In this document: piece by piece, positions 1-6,982 of the stretch
Layout: every line of letters starts with the position of its first letter
Position numbering within the stretch: the stretch's first letter is position 1
NCBI RefSeq assembly: GCF_943192895.1
Contig: NZ_CALPCB010000002.1
Location: 124,001 to 188,000, forward strand
From: Veillonella_A intestinalis
Lineage (GTDB): Bacteria > Bacillota > Negativicutes > Veillonellales > Veillonellaceae
Length of the DNA: 64,000 nucleotides
Reading direction: 5' to 3'
Translations under genes and position numbers: made by a program
The notes under the pieces: model-generated
Told to the model about the DNA's origin: nothing
The model's database searches: none
Seen by the model: the letters and a program-made list of their open reading frames with translations, nothing else

Positions 1-848
1 TAGATGTAGGTGATACTGTACTTGTAGAAGATCCTACCTTTATTGATGCTAAGAATTGTTTAGCTATGACAGGAGCTACTGTAAAAGGAATTCCTTGTGA
101 TTCACAAGGGATGAATCTAGGGCTATTAAAAGAAACTTTAGAAGCAGATAATTCTATTAAAGCTATTTATGTAATCCCTGATTATCAAAATCCTACTGGT
201 CTTTGTTGGAGTGATGAGCGACGACAAGCTTTCATTGATTTAGTCAATGAATATAATATTATTATATTAGAAGATAATCCATACGGTGAGATTACTTATA
301 CTAATACTTATCGACGTGCTTTGGCAGCGTATGATAAAAAAGGGCAAGTCTTATTTATGGGCAGTTTGTCCAAGACATTAAGTCCTGGCCTACGAATTGG
401 CTGGTTGAGTGGTGATGAAACACTCATTACTAATCTTAATTTAGTAAAAGAATGTTGTGATATTCATAGTTCATTGCCAGATCATGCCATTGCGGCAGAA
501 TTTATGAATATATATTCTTATGATGACCATGTTGCTTCTATGAATACAGTTTATAAAGAGCGGCGTAATACCTTAGTGGCTACCTTACAAGAGGAATTAC
601 CTGAATTTACCTTTACTGTACCAGAAGGAGGTTTTTTCTTGTGGCTAAAATTGCCAGCGACTATTAATGAATATGCTTTTTTTCAAGCGGCTATAAAAGA
701 AAATGTGTTAGTTATTCCGGGGACGCCATTCTTTGTAAATTCACCTTCTGCAAGCTTTGTAAGACTTAATTTTACTGGTCTAGAACCGGAAAAATTACAA
801 GAAGCTGTAAAACGATTAGGCAAAGCATATCAATCTATGATTAAATAA
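1..848 (+). CDS. PLP-dependent class I/II aminotransferase, 5' truncated
   Basis: The reading frame is open from base 3, so the N-terminus lies outside the window; 281 codons plus stop remain. It is a fold-type I PLP enzyme. Visible motifs are PDYQNPTG, LEDNPYGE (the Asp/Tyr pair that contacts PLP) and SLSKTLSPGLRIGW, whose Lys (codon 372-374) should form the Schiff base. The family includes 2-aminoadipate and aromatic aminotransferases and the catalytic half of MocR regulators; the missing N-terminus prevents choosing between them. A polar amino-acid ABC permease and ATPase follow, but a consensus promoter 4 nt after the stop shows that those genes can be transcribed independently. Confidence 0.9.
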   Translation, partial: DVGDTVLVEDPTFIDAKNCLAMTGATVKGIPCDSQGMNLGLLKETLEADNSIKAIYVIPDYQNPTGLCWSDERRQAFIDLVNEYNIIILEDNPYGEITYTNTYRRALAAYDKKGQVLFMGSLSKTLSPGLRIGWLSGDETLITNLNLVKECCDIHSSLPDHAIAAEFMNIYSYDDHVASMNTVYKERRNTLVATLQEELPEFTFTVPEGGFFLWLKLPATINEYAFFQAAIKENVLVIPGTPFFVNSPSASFVRLNFTGLEPEKLQEAVKRLGKAYQSMIK

Positions 849-851
849 CTA

Positions 852-880
852 TTGACATTGTATAAAAATACAATTATAAT
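852..880 (+). promoter_or_regulatory. Consensus sigma-70-type promoter for the amino-acid ABC genes
   Basis: TTGACA at 852-857 and TATAAT at 875-880 are separated by 17 nt, a full match to the housekeeping consensus. It begins 4 nt after the aminotransferase stop, and the next start is at 994. A transcript starting near 887 would open with the 8-bp hairpin at 888-909. Confidence 0.85.
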
Positions 881-887
881 TACGTAA

Positions 888-909
888 GCATAGAAATGAA
901 ATTCTATGC
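888..909 (+). promoter_or_regulatory. 8-bp hairpin in the 5' leader of the ABC permease
   Basis: GCATAGAA (888-895) and TTCTATGC (902-909) form a perfect stem with a 6-nt loop directly at the predicted transcript start. No U-tract follows, so it is not a terminator. It could be a 5' stabiliser or an operator dyad just downstream of the -10; the sequence does not decide. Confidence 0.45.
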
Positions 910-993
910 ATTACTTGTTATTAATTTAAATAGAACTGTTAGGTTATTTATTTAGGATTGCAATTATTATGCATACAAAGGAAAGGGTTAATT

Positions 994-1650
994 ATGAGTT
1001 TTGATTGGAGTTTAATTTGGGATAATATTCCCATATTATTACAAGGGGCCGTCATTACAATTCAGATTACAGTAATGGCTGTAGGTTGTGGCTTTTTTAT
1101 TGGTATGATTGCTGCATTAGCTAATTTATCACGTTTTAAAGTTATTCGTATGCTAGTCAAATGCTATGTAGAATTATTCCGTGGAACACCATTATTAGTG
1201 CAAATTTTTATGATTTATTTTGCCTTGCCTATGGTAATCGGTCAATCTATCAATCCTTATGTAGCAGCTGTTACAGCATGTAGTATTAACTCTGGTGCGT
1301 ATGTATCTGAAATTTTCCGTGCTGGTATTCAATCTATTGATAAAGGTCAAATGGAAGCTGGTCGCTCCTTAGGTTTAACTTGGGCCCAAACAATGCGGTA
1401 TATTGTAATGCCACAAGCTTTTAAAGCAATTATTCCACCACTTGGTAATGAATTTATTGCTATGATGAAAGATACTTCCTTAGTATCTGTTATTGGTTTT
1501 GAAGAATTAACTCGTCGTGGTCAGCTTATCATTGCTCGTACCTATGGCTCTTTTGAGATTTGGACAGCTGTGGCAATCATTTACTTAGTAATGACATTGA
1601 GTATTTCACAGTTAGTAGCCTTCCTTGAAAGGAGATATAATATCAAATGA
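994..1650 (+). CDS. Polar amino-acid ABC transporter permease (HisM/GlnP family)
   Basis: Inner-membrane permease of a polar amino-acid importer, 218 residues, the normal size. The EAA loop that docks on the ATPase is visible as EAGRSLGLTWAQTMRYIVMP. The ATG at 994 is chosen because GGAAAGGG (980-987) sits just upstream and MSFDWSLIW is a typical start; an earlier in-frame ATG at 958 would add a non-membrane tail without a clear ribosome site. It overlaps the ATPase gene by 4 nt (ATGA), so the two are translationally coupled. No substrate-binding protein gene is next to them in this window, so it may lie upstream or elsewhere. Substrate is unknown; glutamine, glutamate, cystine and arginine are all possible. 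Confidence 0.93.
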   Translation: MSFDWSLIWDNIPILLQGAVITIQITVMAVGCGFFIGMIAALANLSRFKVIRMLVKCYVELFRGTPLLVQIFMIYFALPMVIGQSINPYVAAVTACSINSGAYVSEIFRAGIQSIDKGQMEAGRSLGLTWAQTMRYIVMPQAFKAIIPPLGNEFIAMMKDTSLVSVIGFEELTRRGQLIIARTYGSFEIWTAVAIIYLVMTLSISQLVAFLERRYNIK

Positions 1651-2366
1651 TTAAGATGATAGATGTACATAAAAGCTTTGGCAAAAATGAAGTATTAAAA
1701 GGGATTAATCTTCATGTTGAGCGCGGAGAAGTGGTTGTTATTATCGGTCCTTCTGGATCTGGTAAAAGTACAGTATTACGCTGTATGAATTATTTAGAAG
1801 AACCTACGACTGGTGATGTTATTGTTGATGGCATGAATTTGAATAATAAAGAAAACATCAATCATGTACGCGCTGAAGTGGGGATGGTATTCCAACGCTT
1901 TAATTTATTCCCTCATATGACGGTTTTAGATAATATTACGCTCGCACCGCAAAAAATTCGTAATAGTTCTAAGGAGGAAGCAGAAGCCGTTGCTTTAGAA
2001 TTGCTTGAAAAAGTAGGTCTAAAAGATAAAGCGCAAGCTTATCCAGAACAGCTATCTGGGGGACAACAACAACGTGTGGCTATTGCTCGTGCTTTAGCTA
2101 TGAAACCTAAAGTTATGCTCTTTGATGAACCAACCTCGGCGCTTGATCCTGAAATGGTTAGTGAAGTACTAGATGTAATGAAGGAATTGGCTAACGAAGG
2201 TATGACAATGGTCGTAGTAACTCATGAAATGGGTTTTGCGAAAGAAGTAGGAACAGGTGTTCTTTTTGTTGATGAAGGTAAGATTTTAGAAGAAGGAACG
2301 CCAGTTGATGTATTTGAGCATCCAAAAAATGAGCGTACACAATTGTTTTTGTCTAAAATTTTATAA
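1647..2366 (+). CDS. Polar amino-acid ABC transporter ATP-binding protein (GlnQ/HisP family)
   Basis: Cytoplasmic ATPase, 239 residues, that powers the permease encoded just upstream. Walker A is GPSGSGKS, the Q-loop reads VFQRFNLFPHMTVLDN, the signature is LSGGQQQR and Walker B is VMLFDEPTSALDP. VVTHEMGFAKEV is the H-loop typical of the GlnQ/HisP/ArtP class. The ATG lies within the last codons of the permease (4-nt overlap). A strong intrinsic terminator 8 nt after the stop ends the unit, so this is a two-gene operon from the 852-880 promoter. Confidence 0.95.
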   Translation: MIKMIDVHKSFGKNEVLKGINLHVERGEVVVIIGPSGSGKSTVLRCMNYLEEPTTGDVIVDGMNLNNKENINHVRAEVGMVFQRFNLFPHMTVLDNITLAPQKIRNSSKEEAEAVALELLEKVGLKDKAQAYPEQLSGGQQQRVAIARALAMKPKVMLFDEPTSALDPEMVSEVLDVMKELANEGMTMVVVTHEMGFAKEVGTGVLFVDEGKILEEGTPVDVFEHPKNERTQLFLSKIL

Positions 2367-2374
2367 AGTATATG

Positions 2375-2408
2375 ATGACGTCTTTCTTTTTGAAAGACGT
2401 CATTTTTA
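2375..2408 (+). terminator. Intrinsic terminator of the amino-acid ABC operon
   Basis: ATGACGTCTTT (2375-2385) pairs with AAAGACGTCAT (2393-2403) around a short T-rich loop, followed by a T run. Confidence 0.88.
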
Positions 2409-2768
2409 AAATTTATAAATAAAAGTTATTAAAATTTTTATTTTATGAATAAGATAAAGTGTGCGTATAAAAAGAATAAAGCGAACTTTTGGTTCACTGA
2501 ATTAAGATGAATAAATAGTAATAATTTATAACTGTTTTGATTTAAAATTACATGTTAAATTGTTATTAGTATAGCCTATGAATTTTTGATTTGAAAATCT
2601 GAGGTTAGTCGCAAGAACCTTATAGTTTCAACATTTGTAGGACTTTATAAAATGATAAAGTCAAATTGAGAATCAACAAGATGTTTAATTTTGCATAATA
2701 GTGCCATAAATAATTGTATGTATACTTATAATGCATATACGGTATAATATCCTTGTTTTTTAACACTT
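2409..2768 (+). other. AT-rich gap with several hairpins upstream of the cold-shock gene
   Basis: No convincing coding frame is present. Three small hairpins cluster at 2581-2662: ATTTT/AAAAT, AGGTT/AACCT, and GACTTTAT (2641-2648) with ATAAAGTC (2655-2662). Two TATAAT boxes lie at 2727-2732 and 2743-2748, which are candidate -10 elements for the cold-shock gene, but neither has a good -35 at 17 nt. The gap could hold a small RNA or an unusually long regulatory region; nothing recognisable settles this. Confidence 0.35.
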
Positions 2769-2803
2769 ACTATGCTAACATAGTTGAAGGGTACTATAGG
2801 TAC
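2769..2803 (+). promoter_or_regulatory. Paired short hairpins in the cold-shock mRNA leader
   Basis: ACTATG (2769-2774) pairs with CATAGT (2779-2784), and GTAC pairs with GTAC within 2791-2803. Both lie between the candidate -10 elements and the AGGAGG at 2823-2828. Cold-shock mRNAs commonly carry temperature-responsive leaders, so a similar role is possible here, but that is inference. Confidence 0.35.
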
Positions 2804-2836
2804 TCTAATGCAGGGATTTTTTAGGAGGAATTTTTT

Positions 2837-3034
2837 ATGCTCGGTAAAGTTAAGTGGTTCAGTGCAGAAAAAGGTTATGGATTTATTGAAAGAGAAGACG
2901 GTGGCGATGTATTCGTACATTTCTCCGCGATTCAAGAAGATGGTTTCAAATCCTTGAATGAAGGTCAAGAAGTAAACTTTGAAATCGTTGATGGTGAACG
3001 CGGCCCACAGGCTACGAATGTCACTAATGCATAA
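2837..3034 (+). CDS. csp: Cold-shock protein, CspA/CspB family
   Basis: A 65-residue single cold-shock domain, the usual size. The two nucleic-acid-binding motifs are visible: KGYGFIE (RNP1) and VFVHF (RNP2). Family members bind single-stranded RNA and DNA and keep mRNA unstructured at low temperature or in stationary phase. A strong AGGAGG (2823-2828) precedes the ATG. The gene is monocistronic, with a perfect-palindrome terminator 13 nt after the stop and a long, structured upstream region. Confidence 0.96.
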   Translation: MLGKVKWFSAEKGYGFIEREDGGDVFVHFSAIQEDGFKSLNEGQEVNFEIVDGERGPQATNVTNA

Positions 3035-3047
3035 ATAACTACACTGA

Positions 3048-3073
3048 AAGACCAGCCTAGGCTGGTCTTTTTT
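3048..3073 (+). terminator. Intrinsic terminator of the cold-shock gene
   Basis: A perfect palindromic stem at 3048-3069 (AAGACCAGCC and its complement) is followed by a T run. Confidence 0.93.
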
Positions 3074-3097
3074 ATTTTGCCTAAAAATCTATAGAGG

Positions 3098-3120
3098 TAT
3101 GATAATTATTAATTATCATA
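3098..3120. repeat. Perfect 10-bp inverted repeat, operator-like
   Basis: TATGATAATT (3098-3107) and AATTATCATA (3111-3120) are exact complements with a 3-nt centre. The half sites resemble Fur-type TGATAAT but their spacing is wider than the usual 7-1-7 arrangement. It lies between the csp terminator and the hpf promoter about 140 nt downstream. Two smaller palindromes (GTATATATAC, TGTAATTACA) follow. It may be an operator or simply AT-rich symmetry. Confidence 0.4.
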
Positions 3121-3259
3121 TAACAGACTTGTATATATACTGTAATTACAATTTGGATTTGGATATATTACTGAAAAATAAGAATTAAGCACAGCTAGAT
3201 TTGTTTAATTTAAAAAAGTTGAAAAAAATTAAAAAATTTTTAAAAAATAAAAAGGACTT

Positions 3260-3287
3260 TTGTAACTCTCTGGAGAATTAGTATAAT
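3260..3287 (+). promoter_or_regulatory. Promoter of hpf
   Basis: TTGTAA at 3260-3265 and TATAAT at 3282-3287 with a 16-nt spacer, the -10 continuing as GTATAATA. The start near 3294 would place a 7-bp dyad at the very 5' end of the mRNA. Confidence 0.7.
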
Positions 3288-3296
3288 ATAGACAAA

Positions 3297-3317
3297 CAAG
3301 TTCTTAATTGGAACTTG
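3297..3317 (+). promoter_or_regulatory. 7-bp dyad at the start of the hpf transcript
   Basis: CAAGTTC (3297-3303) and GAACTTG (3311-3317) are exact complements around a 7-nt loop. The dyad starts a few bases after the predicted +1 and ends just before the GAAAGGA ribosome site (3321-3327). It could be a repressor site or a 5' hairpin that tunes translation; the protein or signal is not visible. Confidence 0.5.
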
Positions 3318-3336
3318 GAAGAAAGGATGTTTGCAT

Positions 3337-3867
3337 ATGAAAGTAACAGTAAGAGGTAAGAATTTAGAAGTCACTACAGCACTTCGGGAATATTTAGAAA
3401 AACGTGTGGATAAACTTGCTCGTTATTTTGATGCACCATTTGATGTACAAGCCGTTCTTTCCGTAGAAAAAGAAAATCGAGTAGTTGAATTAACTTGTTT
3501 TGTAGAAGGTGTTGTACTTCGTGGTGTAGCATCGAACGCTGACATGTACGCAGCTATTGATTTGGTAGTAGATAAAATAGTTCGTCAAATTCACAAATAT
3601 AAAACACGTCTAGCACGTCGCTTCAAGAAGGAAGCTGGTTTCAAACCAGATGCATATGTACCGGAAGTACCAGTACAAGAAGAAGAAATTGATGTAGTTC
3701 GTCGCAAACATTTTGCAGTACGACCTATGAATGTGGAAGAAGCGATTATGCAAATGAATTTAGTAGGTCATGACTTCTTTATGTTCTATAATGCAGAAAC
3801 TGAAGTTATGAATGTTGTGTATCGTCGTAAAAACGGTTCCTATGGGTTGATTGAGCCTGAGAATTAG
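3337..3867 (+). CDS. hpf: Ribosome hibernation promoting factor, long form
   Basis: A 176-residue long HPF. Residues 1-100 form the HPF/YfiA domain that sits in the 30S decoding channel. The linker leads to a C-terminal domain (about 120-176, RRKHFAVRPMNVEEAI and DFFMFYNAET) that pairs two ribosomes into an inactive 100S dimer. Long forms are the Firmicute type. The ATG at 3337 is 9 nt from GAAAGGA; an in-frame TTG at 3331 is too close to that site. The gene stands alone, with its own promoter and a strong terminator. Confidence 0.96.
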   Translation: MKVTVRGKNLEVTTALREYLEKRVDKLARYFDAPFDVQAVLSVEKENRVVELTCFVEGVVLRGVASNADMYAAIDLVVDKIVRQIHKYKTRLARRFKKEAGFKPDAYVPEVPVQEEEIDVVRRKHFAVRPMNVEEAIMQMNLVGHDFFMFYNAETEVMNVVYRRKNGSYGLIEPEN

Positions 3868-3920
3868 AGGCAACTCCAGAGGGAGATTAAACATAGGACG
3901 TTTATATAATTGAATAGTGT

Positions 3921-3962
3921 AAGCAAGGGCAGGTTGAGTATAACCTGTCCTTGCTTTTTTCT
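3921..3962 (+). terminator. Intrinsic terminator of hpf
   Basis: AAGCAAGGGCAGGTT (from 3921) pairs with AACCTGTCCTTGCTT, one G-T wobble, then a T run to 3962. Confidence 0.92.
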
Positions 3963-4004
3963 TGTTCATATTTAGCTGAAATTATGAATATTTTTATTTG
4001 TTAC

Positions 4005-4033
4005 TTGACAAATGAGAATTTAAAACCTATTAT
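4005..4033 (+). promoter_or_regulatory. Promoter of the T-box/metNIQ-type operon
   Basis: TTGACA (4005-4010) and TATTAT (4028-4033) with a 17-nt spacer. Transcription from about 4040 would include the whole T-box leader. Confidence 0.82.
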
Positions 4034-4039
4034 ATTAGT

Positions 4040-4282
4040 ATGTTTTAAATTAAAACGCTATGAACAAAACAAGTACTTTTGATGAACTATACAGAGAGAC
4101 GAGTCATGGCTGGAAGCTCGTTATAGTAGATTTAGGAGGAATGCCTTTGTGAGCGGGAGAGCTGAATGTAAGTAGGTTCTCACGGTTATCCACCGTTATG
4201 GGATTTGAGTGCAACTTTTGAGTTGCAAGCAGAGTGGAACCACGGGCCACCGTCTCTGTATAGGGGCGGATGGTCTTTTTTT
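4040..4282 (+). promoter_or_regulatory. T-box riboswitch leader, probably tRNA-Cys responsive
   Basis: The T-box core AGAGTGGAACCACGG starts at 4231, and the terminator helix follows: GGCCA-CCG (4245-4252) against CGG-A-TGGTC (4267-4275), then a T run. Stem I runs from about 4064 to 4150: AGTA at 4072-4075, ACTATA/TATAGT, the AGAGAG motif at about 4093, ACGAG/CTCGT, and closing ACAAA/TTTGT. The 3' side of the specifier loop reads GAA then TGC (4142-4144), a Cys codon; in the overlapping frame it reads ATG (4141-4143), Met. The antiterminator bulge TGGA would pair with a tRNA whose discriminator is U, as in the tRNA-Cys of this window, whereas tRNA-Met normally has A. I therefore favour Cys, with Met as the alternative. 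Confidence 0.9.
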
Positions 4283-4304
4283 GTTAATTTTTAGGAGGTG
4301 AATT

Positions 4305-5327
4305 ATGATAGAACTAAGGCATATCAATAAAGAGTTCGTAGTTAAAAAGCAACGAGTTCAAGCCCTCCAAGACGTGTCATTAACGATTAATGATGGCGAT
4401 ATTTTTGGCATTATCGGTTTTAGTGGTGCTGGTAAGTCAACTTTATTGCGCATGGTTAATGCACTGGAAACTCCTACGAGTGGTGAAGTCCTTATTGATG
4501 ATGTGAATATTAATTCATTGAGTCATAATGAGCTTCGACAAGTTCGTAAGGGAATTGGTATGGTGTTTCAGTCTTTTAACTTGCTAAATTCAAAGACAGT
4601 ATATGACAATATTGCAATTCCATTACGATTAAATAAAGTAGCATCTGATGTTATTGATAAACGGGTTAAAGAATTATTGGAATTTGTTAATTTACCAGAC
4701 AAAGCTAATGCATATCCAACTCAATTGTCAGGTGGGCAGAAACAGCGTGTAGGGATTGCTCGTGCATTAGCTACGAATCCATCCATTTTATTATGTGATG
4801 AAGCAACAAGTGCTTTGGATCCAGAAACTACAGAAGCTATTTTGGAATTGTTGAAGCGAATTAATAGAGAATTTAATATTACTGTTTTAGTAGTTACTCA
4901 TGAAATTCATGTAATCAAAGAAATTTGTAATCGTGTTGCTGTTATGGAACATGGGCGCGTTGTTGAAACTGGCTCTGTACTCGATGTATTTAGTAAACCA
5001 AAAGAAAGTATTACTAAGCGTTTTGTGCAGACGGTTATTCCAGAGCGTATTCCAGATACGGTAGTGACTAGCTTACAGGCTGAAACAAGGCTGTATGAAT
5101 TAATAAAGGTTCGTTTTTTAGGGGGTGCAGTCACTAAGAATGTAATTTATGAAATTAATAAAAATTTGTCAGTAGAAACGAATATTGTATTTGCTTCAGT
5201 CAATCAACTCCAAGATTCTGCATTGGGCATATTTATTTTACAGATCGTGGGCGCTGAAGATACGATTGCCACTGTGAAAAAATACATAACAGATAGTGGT
5301 TTAGAATGGGAGGCGGTGAATATATGA
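4305..5327 (+). CDS. metN: MetN-type ABC importer ATPase (methionine or cystine family)
   Basis: A 340-residue ATPase with the MetN layout. The N-terminal ABC domain has Walker A GFSGAGKST (about residues 37-45), signature LSGGQKQR and Walker B LLCDEATSALDP. The C-terminal NIL domain (about 265-340) in the family binds methionine and shuts down transport. AGGAGGTGA precedes the ATG directly after the T-box terminator. It overlaps metI by 4 nt. The family imports methionine, but the T-box upstream looks Cys-specific, so the real substrate may be cystine or another sulfur compound. The symbol reflects the protein family. Confidence 0.9.
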   Translation: MIELRHINKEFVVKKQRVQALQDVSLTINDGDIFGIIGFSGAGKSTLLRMVNALETPTSGEVLIDDVNINSLSHNELRQVRKGIGMVFQSFNLLNSKTVYDNIAIPLRLNKVASDVIDKRVKELLEFVNLPDKANAYPTQLSGGQKQRVGIARALATNPSILLCDEATSALDPETTEAILELLKRINREFNITVLVVTHEIHVIKEICNRVAVMEHGRVVETGSVLDVFSKPKESITKRFVQTVIPERIPDTVVTSLQAETRLYELIKVRFLGGAVTKNVIYEINKNLSVETNIVFASVNQLQDSALGIFILQIVGAEDTIATVKKYITDSGLEWEAVNI

Positions 5328-5986
5328 TGCCAGATTTAGGTGTGCCTAATGAGCAAATAATCTTGGCCGCACAAGAAACCTTATATATGGTGTTTGTGTC
5401 TTTGATTATTGGTTCACTTATAGGTCTTATATTAGCGGTTGTATTAGTACTGACAAATAAAGACGGTATATTACGTCATGATTATGTATTTAACGTTATT
5501 AATACGATTGTTAATATTATCAGAAGTGTACCTTTCATCATTTTGATGGTATTTATTTTGCCACTTACAAAATTATTAGTAGGTACACGTATTGGTACTA
5601 CAGCAGCTTTAGTGCCATTGGTGATTTTTATTGCGCCGTATCTAACACGTTTATTTGAAAACTCCTTATTAGATGTGGACAAAGGAATCATAGAAGCAGC
5701 TCAAGCTATGGGAGCCTCCCATTTTGAAATTGTATGGAATTTCATTTTGCCAGAGGCTAAAGCGTCTTTAATCTTGTCCGTGACTACTGGCACGATTGGC
5801 TTAATTGGAGCCACAGCTATGGCTGGTGCTATTGGCGCTGGTGGTATCGGTGATTTAGCGCTTACTTATGGGTATGAGCGATTGAACTTTCCTTTAATGT
5901 TATTTACGGTAGTAATTCTAGTTATTTTTGTGCAGATTATACAATCTGTAGGTAATCACTTTGCTTTTAAAATGAGAAACCATTAA
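5324..5986 (+). CDS. metI: MetI-type ABC importer permease
   Basis: A 220-residue inner-membrane permease, the usual size, with five hydrophobic segments. The ATPase-docking loop is EAAQAMGASHFEIVWNFILPEA. The ATG at 5324 overlaps the metN stop (ATGA) and follows GGAGG at 5309-5313; an earlier in-frame ATG at 5306 would place the start before that ribosome site. It is the middle gene of the three-gene importer, coupled to metN and 38 nt before the binding lipoprotein. Confidence 0.93.
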   Translation: MMPDLGVPNEQIILAAQETLYMVFVSLIIGSLIGLILAVVLVLTNKDGILRHDYVFNVINTIVNIIRSVPFIILMVFILPLTKLLVGTRIGTTAALVPLVIFIAPYLTRLFENSLLDVDKGIIEAAQAMGASHFEIVWNFILPEAKASLILSVTTGTIGLIGATAMAGAIGAGGIGDLALTYGYERLNFPLMLFTVVILVIFVQIIQSVGNHFAFKMRNH

Positions 5987-6024
5987 TTAAAAAATTATTT
6001 TGAGAAAGAGAAAGAAGGCATATT

Positions 6025-6855
6025 ATGAGTATGAAACGTTTTAAAAAATTAGGAGCTTTAGCATTGTCAGTTGCGTTAGGGGCGGTATTGCTAGCTGGTT
6101 GTGGTAATGATTCAGGCTCGGCTGATAAAAAAGAATTAGTATTTAGTAAATCGCAAGGCCCTTATTCTGAATTATTTGAACAAGGGGTTCAGCCTATATT
6201 AGAAAAGAAAGGTTACAAAATTACAGCTCGTGACATGTCTGATTTAGTACAAGCTGATGTGGCCTTGAATGATGGTGAAGTTGATTTTAATGTAGAACAA
6301 CACACAGCTTATATGGAAAACTTTAATAATAAACAAGGTGGTCATTTAGTGGCTTTAACAGCTATACCAACAGTACCAGCGGGTATTTATCCAGGCGCAA
6401 AAACTCAATTGAATCAAATTGCTAATGGTGATACTATTGCTGTGCCTAATGATGCATCCAATACAGCGCGGGCCTATGCATTATTACAAAAAGCAGGTCT
6501 TATTAAATTAGATCCAAGCAAAGATCTTTCGACGGTAACGAAAGCTGATATTGTTGACAATCCACACAATTTAAATTTTGTTGAAATGAAATCCTTAACA
6601 ATTCCATCAGTTCGAACTGATTTTGCCTTCATTGTAATTACTGGTTCTATTGTGTATAATGCGAAAATTGATCCTGCTACAGCCTTAGTAAAAGAAGACA
6701 TTTTACCACATCTTTTATTACAATTAGTAGTATTGGATAAATATAAAGATACACAATGGGCAAAAGACCTTAAAGAAGCTTATAACTCTCCAGAATTCAA
6801 AGAATATATGAAAACACATAATAATGGTTTATGGTATGTACCAGAAACTAAATAA
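6025..6855 (+). CDS. metQ: MetQ-type substrate-binding lipoprotein
   Basis: A 276-residue NlpA-family lipoprotein that delivers substrate to the MetI permease. The N-terminus has a basic start, a hydrophobic stretch and a lipobox LAGC with Cys26 as the lipidation site. The mature protein begins with a glycine- and serine-containing linker and contains ARDMSDLVQADVALNDGEVDFN and QHTAYME, characteristic of the family. The ribosome site is purine-rich (about 6003-6019); an ATG two codons in is possible. A UUCG-capped terminator follows, closing the operon. Confidence 0.93.
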   Translation: MSMKRFKKLGALALSVALGAVLLAGCGNDSGSADKKELVFSKSQGPYSELFEQGVQPILEKKGYKITARDMSDLVQADVALNDGEVDFNVEQHTAYMENFNNKQGGHLVALTAIPTVPAGIYPGAKTQLNQIANGDTIAVPNDASNTARAYALLQKAGLIKLDPSKDLSTVTKADIVDNPHNLNFVEMKSLTIPSVRTDFAFIVITGSIVYNAKIDPATALVKEDILPHLLLQLVVLDKYKDTQWAKDLKEAYNSPEFKEYMKTHNNGLWYVPETK

Positions 6856-6877
6856 TAACTTGCAAGAATGCAATAAA

Positions 6878-6908
6878 AATAGCGACCTTCGGGTTGCTAT
6901 TTTTTTGT
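6878..6908 (+). terminator. Intrinsic terminator with UUCG tetraloop after metQ
   Basis: AAATAGCGACC pairs with GGTTGCTATTT across TTCG (6888-6891), then a T tract. Confidence 0.93.
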
Positions 6909-6932
6909 TTTTTATAGACTTTGTGATATAAT
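6905..6932 (+). promoter_or_regulatory. Probable secA promoter
   Basis: TATAAT at 6927-6932 with TTGTTT at 6905-6910 (16-nt spacer). The -35 overlaps the T tract of the metQ terminator. Confidence 0.5.
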
Positions 6933-6982
6933 AAATTGAATATGTATATATGAGAATATACAGACTTAAGGAGTTGATTTAT

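Noticed and set aside
3098..3120. Fur box
   Set aside because: The half sites resemble TGATAAT but are too far apart, and no iron gene is near. Kept only as an inverted repeat.
4040..4282. SAM or glycine riboswitch before the importer
   Set aside because: The AGAGTGGAACCACGG core and the specifier stem are typical of T-box leaders; no S-box or glycine aptamer motif is seen.
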